From contig JAPWFG010000015.1 in assembly GCA_028015205.1 (NCBI GenBank), positions 6,820,001-6,884,000 of the forward strand: DNA of 64,000 nucleotides. The letters are read 5' to 3'. Shown piece after piece: positions 10,852 through 24,878 of the stretch. The DNA comes from Mytilisepta virgata (lineage: Eukaryota; Mollusca; Bivalvia; Mytilida; Mytilidae). Each line of letters begins with the position of its first letter. The stretch's first letter is position 1. A model generated the notes under the pieces. That model was not told where the DNA came from. It saw nothing but the letters and a program-made list of their open reading frames with translations, and made no database searches. The translations under genes were made by a program, and so were the position numbers.

Positions 10852-13800
10852 CTACAATGGTTATAAATAATGATACAAGTTTTAGCTTTCTAAAAAGCTG
10901 TAGACTGCTTCGCTGTATCTTAATTTATGGTAATGTGTGAGCATGTGGTTGCTGGTTTAGTATTGGAATTCTCTGTTGACCAGTAAAATTTTCCGCGCGA
11001 AAACAACAAATAGACACGACTATGGAGGTGTGCCTAGATTGGCAGAAGTTATAAAGTAGAGATCATGCATTTTTTGTTGTAAACGTAGGATTATAGTGTA
11101 TACGATTAAGTAAAACAAACCGTATGTATTGCAGATTAACAAAGCAAATATACACGTATTAATAATTGATTTCAATAATGAATTCAGAATATATGAATAT
11201 TACAAAAACATGTAATGACAGTTGATCGGAACTGATATACACATATTTAATTTTCCGGCTTTTGATGACTTATCATGCACGAGTAAAGTCTGTAATTTTT
11301 TATCTCATTTAAATCAATGGCTGTTGCTGAATCTCAGCCGCATCATAAAGTAACCAATCAGCGATCAGTACTTATTTCAAGATGGCGTGTATGTCTACTG
11401 AAACTAATAGCGCCGCACCGTGATGCGAAGCAACAATTATCATCCCATTTTACATGTATTCATACAAAGACGGTATATGGGATTTGATTTTTGGCCGTTT
11501 AACTGACCTTTAATAGTACATAGATGTTAAACTTGAACTACAGAAATCAGAATATTATACCAGTTGGTATATTGATATCTGTGAAAAAAAAATTCGTGTT
11601 GATAAACATCATATAAAAAAGCTTTAGAACACAACTCACCAAAATCACTACAGATGGCCGAGTTCTACGAACCAAAAACATCGTGTTCTTGTGGTCAAAA
11701 TCGTGCAATATACATTGTGTAAGAGATTTAATTGGTCAAGATAAATGTTAAAATAAGTAACGGAGGTAAAAATTAACTATTCTCAATTTTTTTCCTAGGA
11801 ATTGTTTAAAATTTAATTCAAAATAATCATTCAAACGAGTGATAAAACGTCTTCATGACAAAATACGCAATTACTGAGATATACGAGAAATGTAAAATTT
11901 GGATTTTCCTTTATAAATATCTACTAGGTTTTCTTTGCACTGTTATTAACACGGGTGTGACTAAACATCGAGTTCGAGTTAGAGTTCAAGTTACAGTTCG
12001 AGTTACAGTTCGAGTTAAAGTTCGAGTTAACGCGAGATATTGATTTCTAATGTCATTTATCAAGTTGCTTTTCGAGTTAAAATTCGAACTACGGATTAAG
12101 TTTAGGGAGAGGTAGGTAAAAAATATTCTGTAAATAGGCTCGTCAAAAAAATACCTAAATTTGTTGACACCTTCAGAAGAATACTTTCAGTGTACCCCAT
12201 ATATTTTGCCCAATAAAACAGGTTAAAAACGCTATTGTTTTCGTCTATTTGAACGCACCCCAAAAAATCCCTGCAAGTTTTGGGACCCCAAAAAATAGAA
12301 AAATCGGGAAATTTGACCCCAAAAGATAGTACTAGTCTATGTGTGAAACCTTTTGGAGATATACCCCCGCCCCCTTTTGGGATACAGTTATTGTGCGATG
12401 ATCTTAATTCTTCGCCGTTTAACCATCTGGATATCGCATATAGACATCAATGAATCTATATTTAAACTACAAAGTCAATATCAACTAAACATTACTTGAA
12501 TAATATATGAATGAAGTTTTATTTAGTGCTTTTTTCCAAACAGGGTGAATGATTGTTAAGTTTAGTAAACTTAAACATCGTAACCTAAATAAATGTTGAA
12601 ACATTCCAAGCCATATACGGAAAATAAAAGTATTAAACCTTTTTGGCCCCTTGTTTGGACCCCAAACCGGGGCTAGATTGACATTCTGACTTCCACTGTA
12701 TAACAAAATAAATATATCATTGAAGATTTCAAGTCATTGTCTGAAAACACAGCTGACTCTTACAATGTCAGTTGATTAGGCCTTATTTGGTTGGAATTCG
12801 CCATATACATGTAGTGTCTTTCAAATTTTCATTAGGCAAAAAAAAAAAAAAAAAAAAAATGTAAAAATTTAATTTTAGACTGTTTTGTAAAAGTTTTATC
12901 ACCTGTTAAACGTTACTGATTTCTGTTTTGAATTATACTTATTCAAAATAAGAATGATGCCTGTTAAAACATTGATTTCAGAGAGCGGCGATTAAGATTG
13001 TCCTCGAAGTTGTTTTTTGCAGCATAAGACAAGAAATTACAAAATTATAAAGATTAAGGTAATTTATTCAAATTTCAATTGCGATCTGAGAAACTAAAAG
13101 AATGAAGTATAAATATAGCAATCTATTATTTTGCTTTCAAGTATTGCATAAGAGAAATAACTTTGTAATGAAATATCGAAGTGGTATCGCAAATGTTTAC
13201 TTATATTTCATAGCCCAATTTTTTTGTACTGATTCGGACCGACGCAACAACAGGTTTCCAAGGTTTCGGAGTAATGACATACCTAGAATCAAACAGGTCA
13301 AACATAACAACAAATGTATCTCCATTATACACCAGCACTCTGACACAAACAACAGCAATTTCTATAATAAAAACAATCTCATTGTTAATTTCATAGATTT
13401 CAATTTGAGCACATTCTCACAAATTCTACTCTGATTTTTTTTATAATAAAAATTTGTCATTTGATTTTAGACCTGCGTGTATACAGATGATTCTTCTGTT
13501 GCGAGTTTTTTTTGTTAAGTTTATCTCTAGCAACTAAAAAGTTTAAATATGTTTTATCCTGAACCTGCTACATGTACTTCAGACGATTGTTACTAGATTG
13601 TTTTATTGTTCTTAACAAAAATACATACAAACCTTCAGACAAACAAATCCTGTAAAACTATTGAAACATAGGACTTATATTAATTAGTTTCCCGTGAGAT
13701 TATTTTTAAAATGTCATTGTTTTTTATTACAGAAATGGGGACGGAAGAACGGAAATATATTTTTGTAGTTTATATTATGGAAAAGGGAAATTTTAAAGCG

Positions 13801-14229
13801 TTTATTACTAAATTATTGCATTAAACAAAGAGATATTGTCATGTTTGGTGAATCAAAATATACGAGTTTTTAATTTCTCTTGGTGTAAATGTGCTCTTAA
13901 TGGTTGTCAGATACCCCGTTTTTTTCCGTTGGTACAAATTACCTCGAACCAGTATACATTACATAAGGAATACTTCCCGCCTGCTTACAATGGCATCGTT
14001 GGTTGCTATGGAATGAAATTAGTTGCTAAGGAAGCTATTTGAATTATACGTCTGTACATAGGTTAATGATTTAAAATGATATCAAAATTTTGAAAATTAA
14101 ACTTTCATCTGTGAGAAAATGTTCATGGTTGTCCAGTAAAATATAATAGAAAGTATACAATATACTATTTTAAGTTGGTAGGAATGATGTTTAATATTAC
14201 TCTAGATTTTATCAATTTTTGTGAAGTCT
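10852..14229. other. no recognisable gene; minisatellite and homopolymers only
   Basis: I searched the minus strand for upstream Ig-receptor exons. A donor-like site at about 11,638 exists, but its best frame does not give a matching phase-1 exon. Other contents are a 12-bp minisatellite (listed separately) and a long poly-A run at 12,838-12,859. Open frames such as 13102-13434 lack domain signatures. Confidence 0.4.
11963..12032 (+). repeat. 12-bp minisatellite (GTTCGAGTTANA)
   Basis: About six tandem copies of a GTTCGAGTTACA/AAA-type unit. The small ORF across it therefore reads a monotonous Arg/Val repeat and is not a gene. Confidence 0.8.
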
Positions 14230-15605
14230 GTTAAATGGTTGCTTGGGAATGGCTTAGGGAAAATTCGGGAATTCCTGCATATAATTGCAGCAGTTGGTCA
14301 GGATTAATACATTATAATCCCCGCGTTTCAGCGAAGCGCGAGGATATTGTTCTCCCTTTTGGTGTACGTACGGACGTTAGTAATGTCCAGGATAATCTCA
14401 GTAACCACTGGATGTAGAAAAATGAAACTTGGGTCATTGATTGCACTGTTTGTGGGGACTGTGCCAAATGTTTCAGAATTTGAATAGCGCCCCTTGGGTC
14501 CGGGCTACAAAGGGAGTCTAAGGGTACATTATTCCTTTGTAACGCAACTCCTCTCAGATTATTATTCCTTTGTCGCGCAATACCTCTCAGGGTATTATCC
14601 TAGCACTTCAGCGAAGGATATTGTTTTGCTTTTCGGCGTACGTCCGTACGTACGTTAGTAATGTCCAGGATATTCTCAGGAACCACTGGATGTAGAAAGA
14701 TGACACTTGGGTCATTGATTGTACTGTGTATGGAAACTATGCCAATGGTTTCGGAATTTGAGTAGGCCCCAGAGGTCGGGCTTCAAGGCAACCTAAGGGT
14801 AAATTATTTCCGGAAGTCTGAAATATCATTATGTTTTGGATTTTTGACAAGAAACCATGTTTTTCTGGATCACATCAACAGTAACAGATATTGGGATCAT
14901 TTAGATGTCATACATATGTGATTCCAACTTTGGTAAATTTCCTGAAAGTGTCTAAGACTATTATTTTTGGAAATTTACTAACAACTATAGATTGTTTTGG
15001 ATCATATTAGCTTTAAGTCTCCTCTCAGGTTATTTGAAATACGGAACTGAATGTTGGCTCATTAATTGCCTTGTAAATGTAGATTGTGCCAAAGGTTTTG
15101 AATTTGAGTAGGCCCCAGGGGTCGGGCTTCACAGGCAGCCTAAGGGTAAATTATTCACGGAAGTCTGAAAGACCATTATGTTTTTGATTTTTGATAAGAA
15201 ACCATGTTTTTCTGGATCATATCAGCAGTAACAGATATTGGGATCATTTAGATGTCATACATATGTGATTCCAACTTTGGCAAATTTCCTGAAAGTGTCT
15301 AAGACTATTATTTTTGGAATTTTACTTAACAACTATAGATTGTTTTGGATTATATTAGCTTTAAAACTCCTCTCAGATTATTTTGAATACGAGACTGTAA
15401 GTTGGGTCGATCATTAATTGCCTTGTAAATGTAGATTGTGCCAAAGGTTTTGAATTTTGAGTAGCGCCCCAGGAGGCCGGGCTACACAGGCAGCCTATGG
15501 GTACATTATTCCTTTGTCACGCAACTCCTCTCATGTTATTTGGAATACGTAACTGTAATTTGGCTCAGTAATTGCCCTGCCAATGTAGATTGTGCCAAAG
15601 GTTTT
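14230..15605 (+). repeat. complex tandem repeat, about 350-bp unit
   Basis: The block 'ggccccag.ggtcgggct' recurs near 14,768, 15,114 and 15,470. Each is followed by 'cagcctaagggta', and the first two also share a 'tctggatca...cagtaacagatattggg' segment. The 5' part (14,240-14,720) repeats a 'gttagtaatgtccagga' block twice. Copies are diverged, so the array is not recent. Confidence 0.75.
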
Positions 15606-16149
15606 AACTACTATCTGAACAAAAACATATTTGCAAAATTTTTATTGTAAAATGCACTTATTTGGAAGAAAAAATTGATCTGTATGAAAGGAGGTGTGTA
15701 ACTCAATTTGATAAGATTTTTTTGTACAGGATATATGGAGACATTTACTATGGTCAAAAACAAGGCCAATTTTCATATTTTCTTGTAATTTACTGGGGGC
15801 TCATTATAGATTATAGAAGGAGAAATGGGCCTCAACTCTTTGAATGTTAAACATGGGCAAAAAGAATAGAAATCAGTATAAATTCCATGTTAAAAAGTAG
15901 CCATTTGAATGAAGTTATCCATTGAATATTTCACCTGCCTTTAAAATATGAATGTGACATCAACTCCTTATTGATTATTGATGTTAGGCTTCTACTTTGA
16001 TTATAGAATGATTGTACATATGATGTACTTGAACAATAAGGTTTTAAAAGTTTGATTTCTTTCGTGGAGCGAAATTTGGGACCGAAAATGAGCGAATTTT
16101 CAAAATATGCTTCTTGTCTGAGGAGGACAAATATACCTAGGGAGCAAAT

Positions 16150-16330
16150 CAAAAAAACGTAATCAATTGGACAGACAAATCCGGGAAGACAAATGAACAA
16201 CCACAAGCACAACAAATAAACACTGAAAACTAAAAAAAAATGAACAACACGAACTCCTATAAAAACCAGGAGTGAACCCACAAAATAGAGGGGCGCAGCA
16301 CCCTAGTCCTCTTTGAATGCACCATTCTAC
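16150..16330 (-). repeat. retroelement-tail repeat, reverse orientation
   Basis: The reverse complement carries the same 'ggttcactcctggtttttataggag ... ttttctgtgtttatttgtt ... tgtctgtccaattg' order seen at 26,045-26,160 and 61,738-61,850. It is a truncated 3' tail of the retroelement described there, without RT coding sequence. Confidence 0.65.
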
Positions 16331-16359
16331 CCTTTCAGTGCTCCCTTCTGCTCTCTGCA

Positions 16360-19300
16360 AAAATAGAACTCATAAAATGGCATTAGCTAAGTGAATAAAA
16401 ATTCATATTTTTAGAAAGTTGACCTTTTTCAGATCCGAAAATTAACGTGTTAAAGTGCCCTATATCCTGAATATACGGCCCGCCTCCCTTACATCCAACC
16501 TGGAGCAGTGATATTAAAATATGTTACTTATTTTATATGTATATGTATAATAGATTTCAGGTGGTAGATTGACCTTTTACCTGTAAGACTTGAATTGGGC
16601 TACCTTAAGTTGTATCTGTTGTTCCAATTGTAAGATTAGCTGGAAATGTTTAAATGTTTTTTCAACATATGATGTGAGTTCAAGGCAACTGACAGTCAGG
16701 TGTGTTGAAATCTGATCTCTATTGACATGGATTTGCCAGTTTTTCTGCTGAATGTTTGTGGTTCTCTCCTGCTAAAACCCCAATAACCTATGGTCTGTGG
16801 TATTATCACATTACTCCGGATTCCTTCACCAATATGAAACTGGCCACTGGAATATAAGCATTTGTGTTGAAAATAAACCCCGTTGAAACCTGATTTTGCT
16901 GGTTCCTTAAATGTTCGATCACCTGCAGTAATTCTGTAGTTTAGATGATTCAATATGTATTCTATTCATGAAGAGACATGAATAAAAAGATCATACATAC
17001 TGTTTCGATGCAAAAAATTTAACTGGAAGTGTTGTCTTTCAAACTTGTACAGCGCTGAGATGCATGTATATTTTACCAGCTGCGTCCAAGATTGTAATTT
17101 TTATGGAAAACTCTCTTGTTACCATTTTAGTTTTTAGTTGAAAGAAATACCGGTAAGAAGTGGTGGCAATAAAAACTTCTTGTTATAACAATATTTTGTT
17201 TTTGGCTACAAAAATTTTATTACCAACTGGTAACAGATTTGCAGACACTTTTCAATGACCTTTTGTCACATGCACTAATGAAAATTTTGTCAATAATGAT
17301 AATGAATGCATTAATAACTCGTCACGAAAAAATCTTAGTGAGAACACTGCTATTTTTATTCAACTTTTGTTGAATCTTGATGTCTGTTCCATTTAGCGAT
17401 TTAGTGTTTGTCTTTTGATGCCACTCAACAACCCCTAGATATACCAATCAATAAATATTTTATAGTGTTCAGTCATGTATTATATTGTCTATTCGATGCT
17501 TACCTAACATCATTAAAATTCACTGTTAATGCACAATCGAATGAGTGAACTTGCATGCATGAAGATTTTTTTTTCTGTGATTTCTAACATTACATACTGT
17601 GATGATTTTTTACTGGGTATCCTTTTATTTTATTCTCCTGGGTATTTTTTCTGTGTATTTAAGAAATGTTGGTAATCAATTACATGTATATGAATTTGTT
17701 TACCGTGGTGTATATAATTTGTAATACAGAAGAATTTAAAAATAGTATGCCACTGTTGAATATGATATTTGAATTCATAGTGTTATTTAAAGGTTAGAAA
17801 AAAATGTTTCATTTTAACAAACAGACCCTACGTTAAGTTTTCACAGAAATCACCTTTTTTAATTGGAAAATTACCCTAACAGGTAAATTTATTTCAATTA
17901 TATAATTTATATAACCAAACATTTTTTTGTGTCTCTCAAGCCTTAGTGATAATATGGTGTCTGTCAGATATTTTATAATGAAATTAACATGAAATGTGAA
18001 AAAAAAATTGTGGTCAAAGTAAATATTTAAGGTAAAGGGCAGATAACCCTTTATTTACAATGAATATAAATCATAAAGAATAGGAATAACCTCCCTTTTA
18101 CTGTATAGTAATTTTTTACCAGGAAGATAATTCCTGAAGTTTTCTGTTTTTATTGTTATTTTTCTTATACTGATGTGATTTAAATCTTCACTCAATGATG
18201 ATAAAAATTTTCACTGATGTGGAATATCCTGTTTTCTTAATTATTTATTATACAACATTTGTTATGACGTTTTTAAAAAAATTATTTGGGCCTTATTTAT
18301 ATGTTGAAATTAAATTTTATCATCCATTTTGAACTGTATAAGTTCATTCAAGCTTACCCAATAAGAAACTAAAATGGCATACATCATTTTGCTGTTATGG
18401 AGTCAAACGAAGTTTACCTGTAATCATTCCAGTTTATTATTTTATTGGTAATCATCTTTGTGTATGCATTAAAATTTTAAAGTTGTTTTTTTTAATTTCG
18501 TACTTTATGTATATTCAGGACAATAATCAATTATTGTCAGATTTTCTCTGTATTTCAGTCTTTTTATCAGTTTGACTTTTTGTATTTTGACAAAACCAAT
18601 AAAGATTTTTTTTCCAATATAAGTACTTAGGATTTATAAAAGTCAAATAAAATTAAAAAGGAAAGAATGATGTTGTATTACCAAGATACAGAGATATACT
18701 TAATTTCAATTTTGGCTTTAGAAAAAATTAACATTTTTTAGTTACAATTACAACATATAATACATTTCACCAAATCAAATATTTTGGCAAACCACACCTT
18801 TCTAAAGCAAAGTCATGAAATTATATGCTTGCCAAAACTATGCCAGTATGTGATAGTTCAATAACATATCTGAATTTGATATCTAAGGTATATGGGAAAT
18901 TCTCATGACTTTTTTTATGATTTGGGCTGATAACTAATATAAAATTTATAAATAAGGATGGTATTATTTGTTCAAATTATCATTTAAAAAAATAACGGGA
19001 AGTAATACGTTTAACTAAACTTTTAAAAACCTCAAAAGCTTAACAAAAGATCACAACCCAGCTGGTTAGAGAAACAAAGGATGTTAGCATACATGTGCCA
19101 CTAACAAAACCCTTTTGCATGATTGTCATGTTTAACCTAATCACTGGGAATTAATAAAAAAATATTTAAAATTTGATTCTTGTTCTCTCTTTTCAGGAAT
19201 ATTATATTTTACATATTTAGGACTGTAATAAAATAATTTCAAATTTAATGATTATTTACATCATTTTCAAAATTTCATCCTAAATTTTGAAAATGTTCAC

Positions 19301-21100
19301 CTTCGACCTTTTTTCAGATTGATCACAGTATTTATATAAGTGATTGTTTTTCATTTTTATTTACTATCATTTTAATAGCAGCTACCTTAAAAAATTCCAA
19401 TATAAAAATTTACACAGTAATATATATATTACATAATTGGGACCAAGAAATTTATTGTTATATCTTTATATCTGTTATTATACGCCACTTAAGAACTGCC
19501 CTGTCGTTTTATACGTAAATATTTGCCTATAGATATTTTTTATATAGACTGTACGTACATTGTCTATTTTTTGACTTCTATATAAGGATATTTTCACAGT
19601 TGTTATTTTTAAGTCTCTGCTTGGCATAATTTACATAAAAATCTCATTCATAAAGGATCCAATACATTTATATTGTTCATTGGTAAAAACTTACCTGTAT
19701 TATATTTATAGCTTCGCATTTTCCTTTACAGCTTGAATTGATAAGCACTGGACATATTTAGTATTTTCTCACATTTTAGTGTTTTAAATAAGTATCCATT
19801 TTGTTCTTTATTAAAATATATAATTACTATTAAAATCATTATCAACATTCAAACCAGAAAAGGTCTAATGCTTTTAGTTTTGACAATTTTATGAGTGTTC
19901 TTTAACTTTCAAAGCTATCTAAGGAAAAGTTAAGAAAGTTTTAATGATTTTGAGGACTTTATGTAAAAACCAATTTCTTCAACAATATTTTCATGTTCTT
20001 AATATACTTTTGAAACTTCTGTCTATAGAAAATACAAGAATTTTAGTCCGAATAGAAATAAATATGTGTTAAGGGTTCAAGTACATAATTTTTATCATTG
20101 CACTTTTATTTACAAAACCATTTATAAAATATATATTCTTGGAATGGAAACAAAATATATTCAATAGGTGTTATTACAAGACATCCAGGAATAAACGATA
20201 TCAATATTTCTACAATTTCCTTCATGTCCTTATTGTGAAGTTTCTTGGCGACTGTGGTTTCATGTTGACCATTTCGTAACGTCAAAACAGACTGTAGCCA
20301 GTGAGTGTAGGCAGATCATCTAACATGGATTGTGTTAATTCAAACTGCAAATGGTTCTTGGGGGGCGGGAAGGTGGGGTGGTGGTATTTAAAAACATCTA
20401 CAAGATATCAATAAAAACTGCATCTACTGTTTTCTTTTATTGCAATTAGTTAATCACATTTATTATTGCCTTAATTTGTAAATGAGGAAATGTGTCTGAT
20501 TTTCTATAAGATCGATAGCAGACTTTCCGTTATTATGTAATTGAGTGATCGATAATTGCTTGAATTAGGTAAGGAGAAGATAATTTTACAAAGTGCATAT
20601 AATGTGCATTTGAAAATAAACGAAAACGAAGTTTAGGTTGGCAGGAATTCGTTTCAAATGTGACGATATCCTTTACATTTTAAACTATGTTTTGTTCACT
20701 TTGACCAAGGCGTTTTTCTGGAAAAAAAGCCGAAAAATCGTTCTTTTAATATTGTAGATGTATCCTTGTGGCGTTTGTTTGTTGTGTTCCATTCTCCTGG
20801 CTTTTTCTTTTCCTTGGACTTTGAATTTGTGGACTTTTCACACTGTTTTGTCGCCTCGATATTCTTTTGCCGATATTTTATATTATAAATGAAAACTTGT
20901 ATTATACCTTTGCTTTTTTTTTAAGAATACAAAGAGTCTTTCCATAGGGAAAATAGTCTATTTAAACATAACGCATTTTCCTGCGAAATTTCTATCGAAT
21001 ACGCGTAGTTTTATCTCTATTCCTCAGGATAATAGTTGTCATCTCGGGGACAATAAACTTACAATTCCTCTCATACCCAGTCAATAATATACATTTATAA
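16360..21100. other. long AT-rich non-coding stretch
   Basis: No exon-like frame above background, no RNA gene and no clear tandem array is visible over nearly 5 kb. T-rich runs and short AT-rich words dominate. It may be intergenic or intronic. The frame at 16696-16953 (minus) has no recognisable family. Confidence 0.4.
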
Positions 21101-21123
21101 TATACACTAGGTTGCTATCGGAA

Positions 21124-21202
21124 TTTATCAACCCAACAAAATGGTAATATTCACCGAGCCGTGGGCGAGGTGAATATTCATTTTGAGGGTTGATAAAATC
21201 CC
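21124..21202. repeat. inverted repeat, hairpin-forming
   Basis: Arms of about 30 bp pair imperfectly: 'tttatcaaccc...aaaatgg.aatattcacc' against 'ggtgaatattcattttgagggttgataaa'. They flank a 13-bp GC-rich loop (gagccgtgggcga). It may be a palindromic relic or the terminus of a short inverted-repeat element. Confidence 0.75.
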
Positions 21203-21259
21203 CATTCTATTCTTAGATCATCTTTAGGTTTAGGTTGCTATCAAATTCCGCGTAACCTA

Positions 21260-22320
21260 CTTTTTTGTCTCGCCTGCGACGAAAGTCGCTGGAAGCGAGA
21301 CATAGGTATAGCAATCCGGCGGCGACGGCGAAGGCGACGGCGACGGCGACGGCGTTAACTTTTTGTAAAACCTTAATAACTTTTAAAGTATAATACTTAC
21401 AATGTTCATCTTTGGTCCACAGGTGCATGAAGTGATGACCTTTTCAGCAGCACATTTTTAGATGACCTTGACCTTTTTTTCATGGTTCAATACCCACATA
21501 AACATTGCGACATAGTTTTACATTCAAATCCTTTTCTCAGAAACTATAATACCTAGAGTTATTATATTTGGTCTACAGTGAGATCTATATGGGTACATGC
21601 CAGTCTGACACCTGTCATTTGTCCTTGACCTCAATTGCACGGTTCAGTGAACTTCGAAAATCTGCGACATAGTTTTACATTCAAGTCCCTTTCTTAGTAA
21701 CTGTAATGTTTAGAGTCATCATATTTGGTATATAGTAAGATCTATATGGGTACATGGGAGTCTGACACCTGTCATGTGTCCTTGACCTCAATTTCACAGC
21801 TCAGTGACTTTGTCAATTTTTTCTTCTAAAGTCCATTTTTCTGCAACTACAATGAATAGACTCATCATACATGGCTTATAGCAAGATCTGTATGGGTACA
21901 TGCCAGTCTGACACCTTTCATGTGCCCTTGACCTCAATTTCATGGTTCAGTGACTTTGTCAATTTTTTCCTCAAAAGTTTATATTTCAGCAAGTGCAATG
22001 ACTAGATTCATCAGATATGGTCTATAGCTAGATCTATATGGGTACATGCCAGTCTGACACCTGTCATGTGTCCTTGACCTCAATTTCATGGTTCAGTGAC
22101 TTTGTCAATTTTTTTCTTTAAAGTCTATTTTACAGCAACTACAATGAATAGACTCATCATACATGGCTTATAGCAAGATCTGTATGGGTACATGCCAGTC
22201 TGACACCTTTCATGTGCCCTTGACCTCAATTTCATGGTTCAGTGACTTTGTCAATTTTTTTCTTTTACAGTCCATTTTTCAGCAACTGCAATATCTAGAC
22301 TCGCCATATATATAAGAACT
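21260..22320 (+). repeat. tandem repeat, about 146-bp unit, with CGGCGA-rich head
   Basis: The phrase 'gatct.tatgggtacatg' recurs near 21,582, 21,739, 21,885, 22,031 and 22,177. The last four steps are about 146 bp. Each unit carries 'cagtctgacacct.tcatgtg.ccttgacctcaatt'. The head (about 21,316-21,355) is a run of GGCGAC-type triplets. The ORF across it is an Ala/Val artefact. Confidence 0.8.
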
Positions 22321-23018
22321 TGCCCACCTCATATTTTCAGATTGATCACTAATGTTTTAATTAGGGGATAGACAAACAGGAAGGGGGGGGGGGGGAGAAG
22401 TATAACTTTGTGTATAAAGTTCCATCTAGTTTTTTCTCTTCGAATGGCATACCTAAGATAATTGATACAAAACTTACATGATTATGTATATAATCTATTT
22501 GAGAAAAAGTATTTTGTTGATCATAAAACCAAAGATCTTGTTTATTAAATTTCACACATAAATAATTTCACAACCCTCAATAGCCCCTGGCAAAATTGTG
22601 AGAACTACTAAAACATATCAAAACTATTGATCTATTGATTCATGACTTTGTAAATAAGTCTGTAATGTAATGTTAATTTTTGTGTGGATGTCCTTTCAAT
22701 AAGAATATTTGGATTGATATAAATATAAAAAGGATAAGTATATATTTAAACTTTGTTTCAAAATTGTTATATTTGTTGACACAAAATTTTATATAAATAT
22801 GGGTGGTTCTGAAATTTAAAATTAGCATACAAAAAAGCCATTGATTTATCACTTGAATGCCGGTTCTCGAAGAATTGACATAAAATGAGCGATGGTGCGC
22901 GCAGTATGGTGCAATCATCAAAATTTTGAGACAATTTATTTATCTTTTGGTGGTTTGCACGAAATACTTAAAATGCACAGTTTGATGATCCATAGAAAAA
23001 TTATTGATTGATTAGTTA

Positions 23019-23790
23019 TTGTTATCCCCTCGCCCAACTGAGTTGTGGAGGGTATATAGTATCTCGCCCGTCCGAGTGTCTGTCTGTCAGTCCGTCCGTC
23101 CGTCCGTCCAAGTGTCTGTCCGTTTGTCCCACCTCAGGTTAAAGTTTGCATTATCTAAGATACTACATGTGCTACATCAATCATCTTTGGTCAGTAGATC
23201 CGTCTTGGAGAGTGATGCTGCTTCAAATGATAATTGGATCACTCTGCCCTACATTTTCTGCTTGAATGACTCAGGTTAAAGTTTGTGTAAAGGTTCATAT
23301 CTAAAATACTACATGTGGTACATCAATCATCTTTGGTCAGTAGATGCGTCTTGGAGAGTGATGCTGCTTCAGATGATAATTTGGTCACTCTGACCTACAT
23401 TTTCTGCTTGAATGACTCAGGTTAAAGTTTGTGTTAAAGTTAATATTTAAGAAACTACATGTGGTACATCAATCATCTTTGGTCAGCAGATGCGTCTTGG
23501 AGAGTGATGCTGCTTCAGATGATAATTGGGTCACTCTGACCTACATTTTACACTTGACTTACTTTGGTTAAAGTTAACATTTTCATATCTGAGATACCAC
23601 TTCTTACACTTCAATGATCTAAGTAATAGTACCATTGAGATTCATACAGCTTTAGATGATATTCGGGTTATTCTGACCATACTTGAACAACGGACGAGGG
23701 GATTAGCTGTCATTTGCGACTGCTCCCATTTCTGGTTTAACGTCCAGCGAGCAGTATTTCAGTATAAGCTTTAGGATAAAGCGTGGACAG
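23019..23790 (+). repeat. tandem repeat, about 140-160-bp unit, with CCGT simple run
   Basis: A 'cgtccgtccgtccgtcc' run near 23,090 precedes three units sharing 'acatgtg.tacatcaatcatctttggtcag' and 'cttggagagtgatgctgcttca'. A fourth, diverged unit follows. Small ORFs inside are by-products. Confidence 0.8.
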
Positions 23791-24410
23791 GGGATATATA
23801 TATGCCTTTTGTCCTTGACCTCAATTCACGGTCCAGTGACCATATTAAGGTTTTTTGATGAGGTCAGTTTCTGACATATGGCTTTTGTCCTTGACCTCAA
23901 TTAATTAATTGCTCAAGTAATCACATAACAGCTTTCGCATGTCTGTTTCAAATGTACCATAATGGTAGGCAAATGATAGCATGGTCTTTGATAGTGCATG
24001 TTATTCTGGGTCAAGCGCGGACAGGCGAGACATCTTTTAGGGTCCACACTTGTTTTATCATTACCATACATTTGGAAATTTTTATGAATGTTAGGTTACT
24101 GTCGCGGGTACTCACAACCTCTTATGCTATTCTAGGCCAATCACGATCAAGAAAAAATGACATGTAATAATAATGATTAGACTAGTTTTACTATATATAG
24201 GCATGCTTCATTATTTAAAAGTATCGATAAGAAAAATTTTAAATTGTGTATCCTGTTCTATTTGTCAGGTGATACAACTGCCCATTGTCATGTGACAGGA
24301 CAATTATGTGACTATTAGAAATTTCTTTTAAGTGCTAACTAAACTTTCACATTTCCTTAAAATTTTCACTGAATAAAACCTATAATGAAGATATTTGTAA
24401 GTTGTAAATT

Positions 24411-24435
24411 TGGGAGCAACCATTTAATTTTTATG
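24411..24435 (+). repeat. solo terminal repeat resembling the 47,995-49,604 element
   Basis: GGGAGCAACCATTTAATTTT closely matches the outer end of the inverted-repeat element at 47,995-49,604. No partner end was found nearby, so it may be a solo or truncated end, or chance. Confidence 0.4.
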
Positions 24436-24674
24436 AAATTGACGATTTTAAAAAAAAACTAGAATTTGGTTTTGTTAAAACTGTAGTAAAAAAATAACAA
24501 TCCAAAGATAGTAATATTAGATATAGTAAATTTATACTATGCTGTATACGGCGCATTTCAAGGAGTTACCTCTCATCAGCAGCATTAAAACCGAAACATT
24601 TGGAAGACCAAATACCAAACTTATATTAAACAAGAAGTACTCAACCAAAAATACCGAAATAGGAAGCCAAATTT

Positions 24675-24878
24675 CAGCTAAGGAGATCTACCATGTGCAA
24701 TACAAGGAATGAACCCTTAGTATTTCTATTATTTTTTAATTTTGCTAAATACTGGTAATTTCTGTAACAAATCAATCAGCTAAGGAGATCTACCATGTGC
24801 AATACAAGGAATGAACCCTTAGTATTTCTATTATTTTTGAATTTTGCTAAATACTGGTAATTTCTGTAACAAATCAAT
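24675..24878 (+). repeat. recent 102-bp tandem duplication
   Basis: Positions 24,675-24,776 and 24,777-24,878 are almost identical, with about one substitution. This indicates a recent local duplication. No coding content. Confidence 0.9.

Noticed and set aside
11638..11760. An upstream signal-peptide exon for the Ig receptor
   Set aside because: A GT donor-like site exists on the minus strand, but the frame with an ATG ends in the wrong phase and the phase-1 frame has a nearby stop.
21213..21428. Short Ala/Val-rich membrane-like ORF
   Set aside because: It reads through a GGCGAC-type simple repeat at the head of a tandem array.
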